Source: JAGVSR01 sp963778225 (GTDB lineage Bacteria; Pseudomonadota; Alphaproteobacteria; Rhizobiales; Hyphomicrobiaceae). Taken from it: a stretch of DNA of 64,000 nt. The notes under the pieces are model-generated. The model was not told the origin of the DNA, made no database searches, and worked only from the letters and a program-made list of their open reading frames with translations. Position numbers and translations under genes: made by a program. The stretch's first letter is position 1. Each line of letters begins with the position of its first letter. The DNA lies in the NCBI GenBank assembly GCA_963778225.1, contig CAVZTR010000005.1, forward strand, positions 62,001-126,000. The letters are read 5' to 3'. Of the stretch, positions 35,094 through 43,355 are shown piece by piece.

Positions 35094-36158
35094 ATGCGAG
35101 ACGGGAACGTAAGTCCGGCCTCGACGCGGTGGACCTTCATGGTCGGCACTCTTGTGACGATCTCCATCGCCATCGGTATGGGCCCTGCGCGAGCCCAGAC
35201 GCCATCAACGCCACAAGCCGAGGCGACCGCCGCTACAACAGCCAAAGCGCCGCCCGCAACCACGGCGACCGCGCCACCTAACGCAGGTGCGCCCGAGGAG
35301 TTGCCGTGGCTTGCAACGACCAAGCCCGCCGATGCCACCGCAATCAAGAAGGCTGCGGATAAGCCGGCCGATGCACCCGCGCCTAAATCCGGCACCGTGG
35401 CGGCGACCGACACTTCACCCGCGGGTAAACCAGCCTCAGCGAAGACAGCGAACCTGCCGCAGAAGTGTGAGGAGCAGGTGGAAGACGGCTGTCGTAAATT
35501 GAAATCGTGCGCCTGGGTTGCGGCCATCCCGCTCGGTGACGGCAACGTCTCGCCGGCTCGTTGCGCCGAGCGCAGGGCGTTCGCTCCCGAGAAAGACAAG
35601 AAGCCGAAGCCTGTCGTGGCCACAAAACCGAAACCGAAGCCTGCCAACACGGCCGCACAAGCCGCGGCCACACAAGCCCCGAACGCACAGGCCCCCACCG
35701 AGCAAGCAAAGAGCGAGAATGCGCCCGCTCCGCCGGCAGCTAAGGCCGAGCCAAAACCGGATCCAAAAGCGGAAACCGCAGCGATCCCGGCCCCACCGAA
35801 AAGCGAACCGGTTGCTGCACCTGTAGCGCCACCAGTCCAAGCCGAGGCGGCCAAGATCGAAACGCCCCCCGCGGAAGCTGTGACGGCAGAACCTGCGAAG
35901 ATGGAAACAGCCCAACCCGAACCAGCCAAGCCGATAGCAGCCCAGTCAGAACCGGCCAAAGCCGAAGTACCGCTGATGATTCCTCGCGCCCCTGTCCCGT
36001 TTCTGCCGCCAGAGCAACCCAGTGCGTCCGCCCCGGCTAGTCAGCCTCAGTCGGACGCAACCCCCGCCGCCACCCAGGGCGGAGACAAAATGGCATCGGA
36101 CGAGCCAGCGGAGGAAAGGCAGCCCCTCAGCATTCCAGGGCTTGTCATCTCGGACTGA
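35094..36158 (+). CDS. Secreted Ala/Pro/Lys-rich protein with a small four-cysteine module
   Basis: A 354-residue exported protein with a signal peptide (cleavage near GPARA-QTP, residue 34). Most of the chain is disordered Ala/Pro/Lys/Glu repeats. In the middle sits one ordered module of about 40 residues starting LPQKCEEQVEDGCRKLKSCA with a fourth Cys at SPARCAER. The heptapeptide DGNVSPA occurs both at the N-terminus and in the module, with different codons. AGGGGAG precedes ATG 35094. Not recognised; a periplasmic linker or wall-associated role is only a guess. Confidence 0.8.
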   Translation: MRDGNVSPASTRWTFMVGTLVTISIAIGMGPARAQTPSTPQAEATAATTAKAPPATTATAPPNAGAPEELPWLATTKPADATAIKKAADKPADAPAPKSGTVAATDTSPAGKPASAKTANLPQKCEEQVEDGCRKLKSCAWVAAIPLGDGNVSPARCAERRAFAPEKDKKPKPVVATKPKPKPANTAAQAAATQAPNAQAPTEQAKSENAPAPPAAKAEPKPDPKAETAAIPAPPKSEPVAAPVAPPVQAEAAKIETPPAEAVTAEPAKMETAQPEPAKPIAAQSEPAKAEVPLMIPRAPVPFLPPEQPSASAPASQPQSDATPAATQGGDKMASDEPAEERQPLSIPGLVISD

Positions 36159-36164
36159 TGCTGC

Positions 36165-36788
36165 TCAGGCCGCGCGTTCCAGCCACGGCCAGATCAACGC
36201 GGTTGCAGGACCGACGGCCATGATCGATTTCAGCAACGGCGTTCCCATCCACACCTGAGCCGAAGCGAACCCGCCCGACGATTGGTAAGATGGAAACGTA
36301 ACGGGAGCGGCGGCCTCAGCCGTTTTCTTCGCCGCATCCATCAGAGCCACGTTGGCCTCGGCCATCGGCCAAGCCACGCTGCCGGGGATGCCAGAAGCGA
36401 TCATTCCATAGGCCCACGGCCACGTCGCAGGCACCGCCGACTGCGGCGACCAAGCCCACCATGCCAAGGGAGACGGCGCGCCCTTGAACCAGGTCTGCTG
36501 GCTGGTTTGCATGAGGTCCGACCAGACAGCGAACACGTTGGGCGCCGGCTTCGGCTTTTCTTGCTCTGCAGCCAGCAGCGTCGAGTGCGGCCGCTTCGGC
36601 GCTCCCGACCACTCCCAGGTCTCCTCTTTCAGCGGCGGTCTCGGCAGCACAGTCTGCGCCACCTGTGACCACACCGAGAGCGCGCGAGCGTTCGCCTCGA
36701 ACGTCGCGTTGATGGCGGCCTGCGTGTACCCGAAGGCTGCATCCATGCCGCGTTTGGCGATCTCGACCTGTTTCGTCGGCGTCAGCAT
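36165..36788 (-). CDS. Hypothetical Trp/Ala-rich protein, weakly phasin-like
   Basis: A 207-residue protein. The N-terminal helix (KRGMDAAFGYTQAAINATFE, ANARALSVWSQVAQTV) resembles the amphipathic helix of phasins, proteins that coat polyhydroxyalkanoate granules; the rest is unusually rich in Trp and Pro (WWAWSPQSAVPATWPWAYG). GAGGTGG lies 5 bases before ATG 36788. Convergent with the preceding gene, 6 bases between stops. No pha genes are nearby, so phasin function is tentative. Confidence 0.65.
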   Translation of the reverse strand: MLTPTKQVEIAKRGMDAAFGYTQAAINATFEANARALSVWSQVAQTVLPRPPLKEETWEWSGAPKRPHSTLLAAEQEKPKPAPNVFAVWSDLMQTSQQTWFKGAPSPLAWWAWSPQSAVPATWPWAYGMIASGIPGSVAWPMAEANVALMDAAKKTAEAAAPVTFPSYQSSGGFASAQVWMGTPLLKSIMAVGPATALIWPWLERAA

Positions 36789-36927
36789 GGCGTCCACCTC
36801 ATCGGTTAGCGCCTCCGGGCGCTATTGTGCAGCGCACAAAATAGATGGGTGGGGGCTGTTCGGCAATTTGTATTTTGGTCGATTGCCAGAAATACGTGAA
36901 ATGTCAGACCGTTGACGTCCAAATGCG

Positions 36928-37341
36928 TCAAACGGTTCGCCGCGCCGCTCTGCGGCCAGCCACCAACCAGTAAACCAAACCGGCGACGGCACCAGAAACA
37001 GCAAAGGCCCGCAGCGCCACGTCGTTGCGAAATGTCGGACCGACGTCGCCCGCGAGAACGGTCCAATATCCGCAAACTGCGATCGCCATCCCGGCCGCCA
37101 CATAGGTCAGCCACCCGCGGAGACCGAAAACCTCGGTGATCCCGATGGCGATGATGGCGAACGGCAGAGCGAATGTTCCAGCTTGCGTCGCGGACATGGC
37201 GATCAGCAAGGCGGCTGCTGCCGCCGCTTCCCGTGTTGCAAGCATCCCGCCCGGTTCGACCACGAACAGCACCTGCGTCGCCCCGGCCGCAAGGCATGCC
37301 GCCACATAACCCACCATGATGCCGATTATCGACCGTAGCAT
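36928..37341 (-). CDS. Small four-helix membrane protein, paralogue of the next gene
   Basis: A 137-residue integral membrane protein starting MLRSIIGIMVGYVAACLAAG, with four hydrophobic segments. Its C-terminus, AVAGLVYWLVAGRRA, closely matches that of the neighbouring gene (AGGLVYWLLAGRSA), so the two look like tandem paralogues. I do not recognise the family. Confidence 0.75.
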   Translation of the reverse strand: MLRSIIGIMVGYVAACLAAGATQVLFVVEPGGMLATREAAAAAALLIAMSATQAGTFALPFAIIAIGITEVFGLRGWLTYVAAGMAIAVCGYWTVLAGDVGPTFRNDVALRAFAVSGAVAGLVYWLVAGRRAARRTV

Positions 37342-37382
37342 TTGCGCCCCCGCCTCAATCAACAGCCCTGCCCGGCGAACGG

Positions 37383-37811
37383 CTATGCTGACCGGCCAGC
37401 CAGCAACCAATAGACGAGCCCGCCTGCGAATCCCGCCGTAGCCAGCACTTGCCACAGCGCAGCAGGCGGCAGCGCGGACAGATCGGGCGTCCCCGCGAGC
37501 GTCGCGATCGGGAGCAGACCGAGCGCAACGCCCCCGCCGATCATGTAGTAGAGCCACGACCGAATGCGTGCGACCTCACCCACGATGACCAGCACCAGCG
37601 CCGGTATAATCGTCAGCCCCGCCAGCAGCAGCCCGCCCTGCACCGCAAGCTCCCAATAGGCTTCCACCGTCTCCGTACCACCTTCACGCCCACTCATGGC
37701 AGCGGTGATCTTCTCCAAACCCAGCGTGAGCGCGACGAAGATTGAAACCGCAGCAGCAATACAGAATGCGACCGGCACCAGAATAAGACGCCCCAGCGTG
37801 CGCAAGATCAT
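37383..37811 (-). CDS. Small four-helix membrane protein, paralogue of the previous gene
   Basis: A 142-residue integral membrane protein starting MILRTLGRLILVPVAFCIAAA with four helices and a Glu-rich loop (GREGGTETVEAYWELAVQ) between helices 1 and 2. ATG 37811 is 6 bases after the rlmN stop, so it is probably co-transcribed with rlmN; the paralogue at 37341 follows 42 bases downstream. Function unknown. Confidence 0.75.
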   Translation of the reverse strand: MILRTLGRLILVPVAFCIAAAVSIFVALTLGLEKITAAMSGREGGTETVEAYWELAVQGGLLLAGLTIIPALVLVIVGEVARIRSWLYYMIGGGVALGLLPIATLAGTPDLSALPPAALWQVLATAGFAGGLVYWLLAGRSA

Positions 37812-37816
37812 GCGGC

Positions 37817-39037
37817 TCAGACCCCGTGGTCCGAAGCGCCGGCAGCACCACCGCGCTCGCTCGCGCGCAGCTTCTGGCTGTCCGACTTCAGCTGTCCGCA
37901 CGCCGCCAGAATGTCCCGTCCGCGCGGCGTCCGCACCGGGCTTGCATACCCGGCCTTGTTCACCACATCGGCGAACTTCTCGATCTGCGCCCAATCCGAG
38001 CATTCGTACTCGGTGCCGGGCCATGGATTGAATGGAATAAGGTTGATCTTCGCCGGGATCCCCGCCAGCAGCCGCACCAGTTCGCGCGCATCCGCCAGGC
38101 TGTCGTTCACGCCTTTCAGCATCACGTATTCGAACGTGATACGCCGCGGATTGGACACGCCCGGATAGTTCCGGCATGCGTCCAGCAGTTCCGCGATCGG
38201 ATACTTCTTGTTGATCGGCACGAGCACGTCGCGCAGGTCATCGCGCACCGCATGCAGCGAGATCGCGAGCATCGTGCCCGCCTCCTCGCCCCAGCGTCCG
38301 ATCTCCGGCACCACGCCCGACGTCGAGAGCGTGATCCGTCGCTTCGACATCGACAGCCCCTCCCCATCGGAGGCGACATCCATTGCGTCGCGCACGTTGT
38401 CGAAATTGTAGAGCGGCTCGCCCATACCCATGAGCACGATGTTGGTGATCTTGCGCTCGCTCGTCGGAAGCATCGCTCCATCGCCTGGCGGCTCAGCGCC
38501 CGGCCAATCCCCGATGCGATCCTTCGCCACGAGGATCTGGCCGACAATTTCTTCCACTTCGAGATTGCGCACGAGCTTCTGCGTGCCCGTATGACAGAAG
38601 GTGCACGTCAGGGTGCAGCCGACCTGCGAGGAGATGCACAACGTGCCGCGATCCTCCTCAGGAATGTAAACGCACTCCACTTCGGGTGCGCGCGCCTCGT
38701 GCCCACGTCGCGGCAGCCGCAACAGCCACTTCCTCGTCCCGTCGATCGACACCTGCTCGGCCACGATCTCCGGGCGATCGAGCGTGTAAAGCTCCGCAAG
38801 CTTCGCCCGCAGATCCTTCGACACGTCCGTCATTGCGTCGAACGATGAAACGCCCGAGATATAGATCCACTTCCACAGCTGGTTCACGCGCATGCGCACC
38901 TGCTTCTCAGGCACGCCCGCAGCGCGTACGGCCTCGCCGAGACGCGCGCGCGTCATGCCGGCCACCGTCGGCTTCACAGCCGAAGACGTCTCGCTGGAAA
39001 CAGATGTCGCGTCGCGCGTGGGAAGTACGGCAACCAT
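37817..39037 (-). CDS. rlmN: Dual-specificity 23S rRNA/tRNA adenine-C2 methyltransferase
   Basis: A 406-residue radical-SAM enzyme that methylates A2503 of 23S rRNA and A37 of some tRNAs. The radical-SAM cluster motif is CTLTCTFC, preceded by TLCISSQVGC; GMGEPLYNFDNV and SLHAVRDDLRD are typical. The methyl-carrying Cys is near the C-terminus (ILAACGQL). ATG 39037 gives a normal N-terminus; the open frame extends 50 codons further without homology. Two small membrane-protein genes follow closely. Confidence 0.96.
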   Translation of the reverse strand: MVAVLPTRDATSVSSETSSAVKPTVAGMTRARLGEAVRAAGVPEKQVRMRVNQLWKWIYISGVSSFDAMTDVSKDLRAKLAELYTLDRPEIVAEQVSIDGTRKWLLRLPRRGHEARAPEVECVYIPEEDRGTLCISSQVGCTLTCTFCHTGTQKLVRNLEVEEIVGQILVAKDRIGDWPGAEPPGDGAMLPTSERKITNIVLMGMGEPLYNFDNVRDAMDVASDGEGLSMSKRRITLSTSGVVPEIGRWGEEAGTMLAISLHAVRDDLRDVLVPINKKYPIAELLDACRNYPGVSNPRRITFEYVMLKGVNDSLADARELVRLLAGIPAKINLIPFNPWPGTEYECSDWAQIEKFADVVNKAGYASPVRTPRGRDILAACGQLKSDSQKLRASERGGAAGASDHGV

Positions 39038-39229
39038 CGTCGTTAAATCCTGTGTTCGACCGCTTCGCCGCAGGCGAGTCGGAAGCGGCAAAGCAAAGAG
39101 ATCGAGGGAATTGGCGCGCTTCTCTCTATCCGTTTCCCGGCACTCAGGGAAGGGCGCGTGTGCAACCGATGGAGCTTGTGCCCTCACGTCCCCGGCTGAC
39201 GCACGTGTGATGAACCGTGAACCCGCTTC

Positions 39230-39243
39230 TTGACCCGCGTCAA
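39230..39243. promoter_or_regulatory. FNR/FixK-type box upstream of pqqC
   Basis: TTGACCCGCGTCAA is a perfect TTGA-N6-TCAA palindrome, matching the recognition pattern of CRP/FNR-family regulators such as FnrN and FixK. It lies 91 bases before the pqqC start, in the divergent region with rlmN. Confidence 0.55.
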
Positions 39244-39333
39244 AGGCTCACGCGCCCGCTCTGGCAGGGTGCCGCCACCTGACACAAAAAGCGGCGCCCG
39301 TTGAATGAGGCCCCGCGCGCTCCGGAGGACACC

Positions 39334-40089
39334 ATGAACGAATTCGTCAAAGCCTTCACGCCAGCCGAGGCGCCCTGGTCGATCGAAGAATTCTCAGACC
39401 GCATGCGCGCCGTCGGCCCCGAGCGCTACCACGACCTCCACCCCTTCCATAAGCTGCTCCATGGCGGCAAGCTCGACAAGAACCAGGTCGCCGCCTGGGC
39501 GCTCAATCGCTACTGCTACCAGGAAGCCATCCCGCGCAAAGACGCCGCCTTCATGAGCCGCGTCCACGACCGTGACCTGCGCCGCGAATGGATCCACCGC
39601 ATTCAAGATCACGACGGCACGCCACCCAATGAAGAGGGCGGCATCGAGCGCTGGCTAATTCTCACCGATTGCCTCGGCTTCGATCGCGACTACGTCACGA
39701 GCATGCAGGGTGCACTGCCCGCCACGCGCTTCGCCGTTGAGGCGTACGTCCGCTTCGTCGTGGAGCAGCCACTCGTCGTCGCCGCGGCCTCATCGCTGAC
39801 CGAGCTTTTCGCTCCATCGATCCACCGCGAGCGCATCGCCGGAATGCTGGCCAGCTATGATTTCGTGAACGACCGCGTCATGGCCTACTTCAAGCGCCGC
39901 CTCTCGCAGGCCCCGCGCGACGCCAATTTCACCTTCGAATTCGTAAAACAGAACGCCCGCACCCGCGAGCAGCAGGAAGCCTGCGTCGAGGCGATCCGCT
40001 TCAAGTGCAACGTGCTCTGGGCGCAACTCGACGCGCTCCAGCATGCCTATGTCGAAGGCCACATCCCGCCCGGCGCATGGCGCCCGTAA
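39334..40089 (+). CDS. pqqC: Pyrroloquinoline-quinone synthase PqqC
   Basis: A 251-residue all-helical oxidase that performs the last step of PQQ synthesis, using O2 without a metal. The family core HPFHKLLHGGKL, NRYCYQEAIPRKDAAFMSRV and FAPSIHRERIAGMLASYDFV is present. GGAGG is 5-9 bases before ATG 39334. pqqA, B, D and E are not adjacent, and PqqC is not fused to PqqD as in some methylotrophs. An FNR/FixK-like box lies upstream, and a strong terminator follows, so this is a single-gene unit. Confidence 0.92.
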   Translation: MNEFVKAFTPAEAPWSIEEFSDRMRAVGPERYHDLHPFHKLLHGGKLDKNQVAAWALNRYCYQEAIPRKDAAFMSRVHDRDLRREWIHRIQDHDGTPPNEEGGIERWLILTDCLGFDRDYVTSMQGALPATRFAVEAYVRFVVEQPLVVAAASSLTELFAPSIHRERIAGMLASYDFVNDRVMAYFKRRLSQAPRDANFTFEFVKQNARTREQQEACVEAIRFKCNVLWAQLDALQHAYVEGHIPPGAWRP

Positions 40090-40116
40090 AAGGCTCCTGA
40101 ACCCAGCGCAATGCAT

Positions 40117-40147
40117 GGAAAAAGGGGCACCTGCGCCCCCTTTTTCC
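40117..40147 (+). terminator. Terminator after pqqC
   Basis: GGAAAAAGGGGC paired with GCCCCCTTTTTCC (one bulge) around a 6-base loop, 28 bases after the pqqC stop. Confidence 0.88.
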
Positions 40148-40231
40148 AATCCCGTCCGCGCGACCCTTGCAATCACCCGGCACAGCGGCTATGCCCTCCC
40201 ACCTGTCCCGGCCCCCGAGCCGGACCGGAAA

Positions 40232-40307
40232 GCCGCCTTAGCTCAGCCGGTAGAGCACGTCATTCGTAATGACGGGGTCGCGTGTTCGAGTCACGCAGGC
40301 GGCACCA
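40232..40307 (+). tRNA. tRNA-Thr(CGT)
   Basis: A 76-base cloverleaf: acceptor GCCGCCT/AGGCGGC, D arm GCTC...GAGC, anticodon stem CGTCA/TGACG with loop TTCGTAA (anticodon CGT, reading ACG), T arm GCGTG-TTCGAGT-CACGC, discriminator A and an encoded CCA. Confidence 0.97.
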
Positions 40308-40331
40308 GTCCTCAAACAAACCTCACAAACG

Positions 40332-40361
40332 AAAAAACGCGCCCCGGTTTCCCGGAGCGCG
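40332..40361 (-). terminator. Terminator for the Gly/Tyr-rich secreted gene
   Basis: On the minus strand: GC-rich hairpin (CGCTCCGG / CCGGGGCG around GAAA) followed by six T, about 23 bases after the stop at 40384. It also separates this gene from the tRNA on the other strand. Confidence 0.85.
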
Positions 40362-40383
40362 CAAAACTCGCTGACTGCGCGGG

Positions 40384-40683
40384 TTAGTAGCCATAGGGGC
40401 CATAGTACGGGCTCGAGTACCCATAGCCGTAACCGCCATATCCGGGGCCAACGTAGACGCCGACAGACGGCCCGCTGCGATATCCATAACCCCGGCGGCC
40501 GCTGTAGAATCCGTCATCGTTGCCGCCGTAACGGCGGAGCTTCTCCCGCTCCTGCCGAGTGAGATAGCTGCCCTGCCGCTCATGCGCACGCGCACCTTCC
40601 ACGTCACCGATGCTATCGGCCTGAGCCGGAACAGCCGCCGCCAGTCCTGCAATAGTTGCGATTGCTAAAATCATCCGCTTCAT
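40384..40683 (-). CDS. Small secreted Gly/Tyr-rich protein
   Basis: A 99-residue protein with a signal peptide (AIATIAGLAAAVPAQA, cleavage near residue 22), a charged middle (QEREKLRRYGGNDD) and a Gly/Tyr-rich tail (GPGYGGYGYGYSSPYYGPYG). AAGGAG lies before ATG 40683. Such tails are common in small rhizobial exported proteins of unknown role. Confidence 0.8.
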   Translation of the reverse strand: MKRMILAIATIAGLAAAVPAQADSIGDVEGARAHERQGSYLTRQEREKLRRYGGNDDGFYSGRRGYGYRSGPSVGVYVGPGYGGYGYGYSSPYYGPYGY

Positions 40684-40775
40684 GATCATCTCCTTGTTAT
40701 TATGATGAAATAATAACGCGGAGGCGAAGCGTCCGTTCCTGGACGATCCGAGCCATGGCGTGCTGAGAAAACCTC

Positions 40776-41045
40776 TCAGTCCGCATCCATTCCGGGCAAA
40801 GGTTCGCCATCTTGCATGCTCGGCGAGATGACGTTGCGATCGTCCTCGCGTTCCTGTTCCTCCCGAACGTCTTCCGGACTCGGATCGCTCTTCTCGAAAT
40901 CCTCATATCCCGGCGCCTCTTCTGTACCGGGGAGGGCCGGCTGCTCCACCGTCCCCGCTTTTGGCTGGACGGGCTCTGCGCGAGCCGGAGCTTGCCATGC
41001 GAACATCGACACGGCCGACAGAGCGACAACGCACATCTTCATCAT
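40776..41045 (-). CDS. Small secreted acidic protein
   Basis: An 89-residue exported protein: signal peptide (VVALSAVSMFAWQAPARA, cleavage near residue 24), then an acidic, Pro/Glu/Asp-rich and probably disordered tail (SPEDVREEQEREDDRN). GAGG is 6 bases before ATG 41045. It starts 12 bases after gpsA ends and is probably read through from it. Not recognised. Confidence 0.7.
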   Translation of the reverse strand: MMKMCVVALSAVSMFAWQAPARAEPVQPKAGTVEQPALPGTEEAPGYEDFEKSDPSPEDVREEQEREDDRNVISPSMQDGEPLPGMDAD

Positions 41046-41057
41046 GATCAGCCTCAC

Positions 41058-42053
41058 TCAATCTTCCGCTTTAAACGGCCGCTGCATCAAACCGGCAATC
41101 GCATCATCCACCGTGACGCGGCCCTCGATGATGGCATGCACCGCCTCGGTGATCGGCATTTCGATGCCTTTCTCATGAGCCAGTCGCACCGCTGCCGCCG
41201 CAGTATAGACGCCCTCGGTCACCGCCACGCGCGCGCCGAGAATTTCCGCCAACGGCTTCCCCTGTCCCAGCGCTCTGCCCAAGCTCATGTTGCGCGACTG
41301 CGGTGACCCGCACGTCAGAATGAGATCGCCGAGCCCCGAGAGCCCCATCATGGTCTCGGAGCGAGCGCCCAGCGCCTCTCCCAGCCGCCTCAACTCCGAA
41401 AAACCGCGCGTGACGAGCCCGGCATGCGCACTCGCGCCAAGGCCCTTCGCATCGACAATGCCGGCTGCGATCGCGAGCACGTTCTTCAACGCACCACCGA
41501 TCTCGACCCCGATCGTATCGCTCGACCAATAAAGCCGAAACTGCCGGTATCCCATGCGCTCGGCGAGTTCCCGTCCCATGTCCTCCCGCTGACACGCGAT
41601 CGTCAGCGCCGCCGGTAATCCGCGCGCGACGTCGGCGGCGAAACTGGGCCCTGAGAGCACGGCGAGCGTCTGGTCAGGCAGCACTTCGGTCAGCACATCA
41701 CCGAGCATCCGCCCCGTCGTCTGCTCGATACCTTTGGCACACAGGACGATCGGTTGGCCGGGCTTCAGCTGTGGACGCAACTGCTTGGCGATGGTCCGCA
41801 CATGCTGCGCCGGCGCCACCATGAGAATGGCGTCCGCCGACGCAAGCGCCGCCAAGTCACCCGTTGCAGTCAATCCCGGATCGAGTGGCACGCCTGGCAG
41901 AAACGTCCGGTTCACATGCCGCGCGTTGATATCGTCCACCGTTTCCGCTTCACGCGCCCACAGCGTCACCCGCCGCCCCGCGAGCCGCAGCGTTTGAGCC
42001 AGCGCCGTGCCCCACGCGCCGCCTCCAATCACGCCGATAGACTCAATGGCCAT
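41058..42053 (-). CDS. gpsA: Glycerol-3-phosphate dehydrogenase [NAD(P)+]
   Basis: A 331-residue enzyme making sn-glycerol-3-phosphate for phospholipid synthesis. The NAD-binding IGVIGGGAWGTALAQTL opens the protein; the catalytic Lys is in EIGGALKNVLAIAAGI, and GLSGLGDLILTC is the family motif. It follows tsaD by 75 bases, a conserved order in alphaproteobacteria. Confidence 0.96.
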   Translation of the reverse strand: MAIESIGVIGGGAWGTALAQTLRLAGRRVTLWAREAETVDDINARHVNRTFLPGVPLDPGLTATGDLAALASADAILMVAPAQHVRTIAKQLRPQLKPGQPIVLCAKGIEQTTGRMLGDVLTEVLPDQTLAVLSGPSFAADVARGLPAALTIACQREDMGRELAERMGYRQFRLYWSSDTIGVEIGGALKNVLAIAAGIVDAKGLGASAHAGLVTRGFSELRRLGEALGARSETMMGLSGLGDLILTCGSPQSRNMSLGRALGQGKPLAEILGARVAVTEGVYTAAAAVRLAHEKGIEMPITEAVHAIIEGRVTVDDAIAGLMQRPFKAED

Positions 42054-42128
42054 GGTCTCCCCCTTCGCGACCGCGACTTTACGTGGCCAGCCCGCCCGCT
42101 TCCAGTCCGCCGTTTCCAGAACGATGGA

Positions 42129-43232
42129 TCAGGCCTTCACGCCCGCCCCAATCGCCGCCGGTGCGTGACTGTCGAGCGGCCATCGCGGCCGCGCCGCAGC
42201 GGATAAGTCGTCGACGTCGCCGAGCGCCAGCCGCTCCGCTCCCGCCCACGCGATCATTGCGCCATTATCGGTGCACAGCTGCGCGGGAGGAATGTGGAGC
42301 GAATACCCCCGTGAGGCGACCAGCGCATCGAGCCGTGCGCGCAGCGCCTTGTTGGCAGCCACCCCGCCCGCCACGACGAGCCGTCGCGGCGCGTCCGGCC
42401 CAAGCCTCTCCTCTGCAATGGTCATGGCGCGCCCCACGCGATCCGCCACCGCGTCCATGGCGGCCGCTTGAAACGAGGCGCACAGATCGGCCACGTCGCC
42501 ATCCTTCAATGGGACCAACTCCATCGCCTTGCGCCGCACCGCGGTCTTCAAGCCTGCGAATGAGAAATGTGCCTCCGCCCGCCCCGACAAGGGCCGCGGG
42601 AAAGCGAACCGCCGGGGATCACCGCCCGCCGCCAGCCGCTCCACCGCTGGCCCGCCGGGCTGCTCAAGTCCCAAAAGCTTGGCTGTCTTGTCGAACGCCT
42701 CGCCCAGCGCGTCGTCGATTGTCGTGCCCAGCCGCTCATACAGCCCCACGCCACGCACCAACAGAAGTTGCGTATGCCCCCCAGAAACGAGCAGCAGCAG
42801 ATACGGGGGACGTAGCCCCTCCGTCAGCCCGACGGTCAGCGCATGGGCCTCGAGATGGTTGATGGCCAGAAACGGCTGCCCCCCGGCAAGCGCGAGCGCC
42901 TTCCCCGTTACCATGCCGACAACCAGTCCGCCGACGAGTCCCGGCCCTGCCGTGGCGGCTATAGCGGACATGTCAGACAACGATTTCCCGCTGATTTGCA
43001 GGGCTTCTTCAATCAGCCGGTCGAGACAGGACACGTGCGCCCTGGCAGCGATTTCCGGAACGACTCCGCCATACTTGCGGTGCTCATCCCATTGCGAGCG
43101 GACCACGTTTGAGAGCAGTGTGCCGGTCCCGTCCGCGGCCCGTTCGACCACTGCCGCTGCCGTCTCATCGCAGCTCGTCTCGATGCCGAGCACGGTCAGC
43201 GGCAATCCCGGAGGCGGAGTGTTGGGCGACAC
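42129..43232 (-). CDS. tsaD: tRNA N6-adenosine threonylcarbamoyltransferase TsaD
   Basis: A 367-residue ASKHA-fold enzyme that transfers threonylcarbamoyl to A37 of ANN-reading tRNAs, working with TsaB and TsaE. The opening VLGIETSCDETAAAVV, metal-binding HLEAHALT and LLVSGGHTQLLLV, and VVAGGVAANKALRARL are intact. It is divergent from hemC, a gene order common in Rhizobiales, and leads into gpsA. Confidence 0.96.
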   Translation of the reverse strand: MSPNTPPPGLPLTVLGIETSCDETAAAVVERAADGTGTLLSNVVRSQWDEHRKYGGVVPEIAARAHVSCLDRLIEEALQISGKSLSDMSAIAATAGPGLVGGLVVGMVTGKALALAGGQPFLAINHLEAHALTVGLTEGLRPPYLLLLVSGGHTQLLLVRGVGLYERLGTTIDDALGEAFDKTAKLLGLEQPGGPAVERLAAGGDPRRFAFPRPLSGRAEAHFSFAGLKTAVRRKAMELVPLKDGDVADLCASFQAAAMDAVADRVGRAMTIAEERLGPDAPRRLVVAGGVAANKALRARLDALVASRGYSLHIPPAQLCTDNGAMIAWAGAERLALGDVDDLSAAARPRWPLDSHAPAAIGAGVKA

Positions 43233-43355
43233 GGGTTTGCGGATCCTTGATCCAAGCCCTTCGGCGGGTTTGCAAATGAGGCGAAGGCAGGTCTAGAAAG
43301 GCGGCCAAGCCGTCCTTGAGACCACCTGCCTCGCCTACCACCTGGAGAAACGTCC

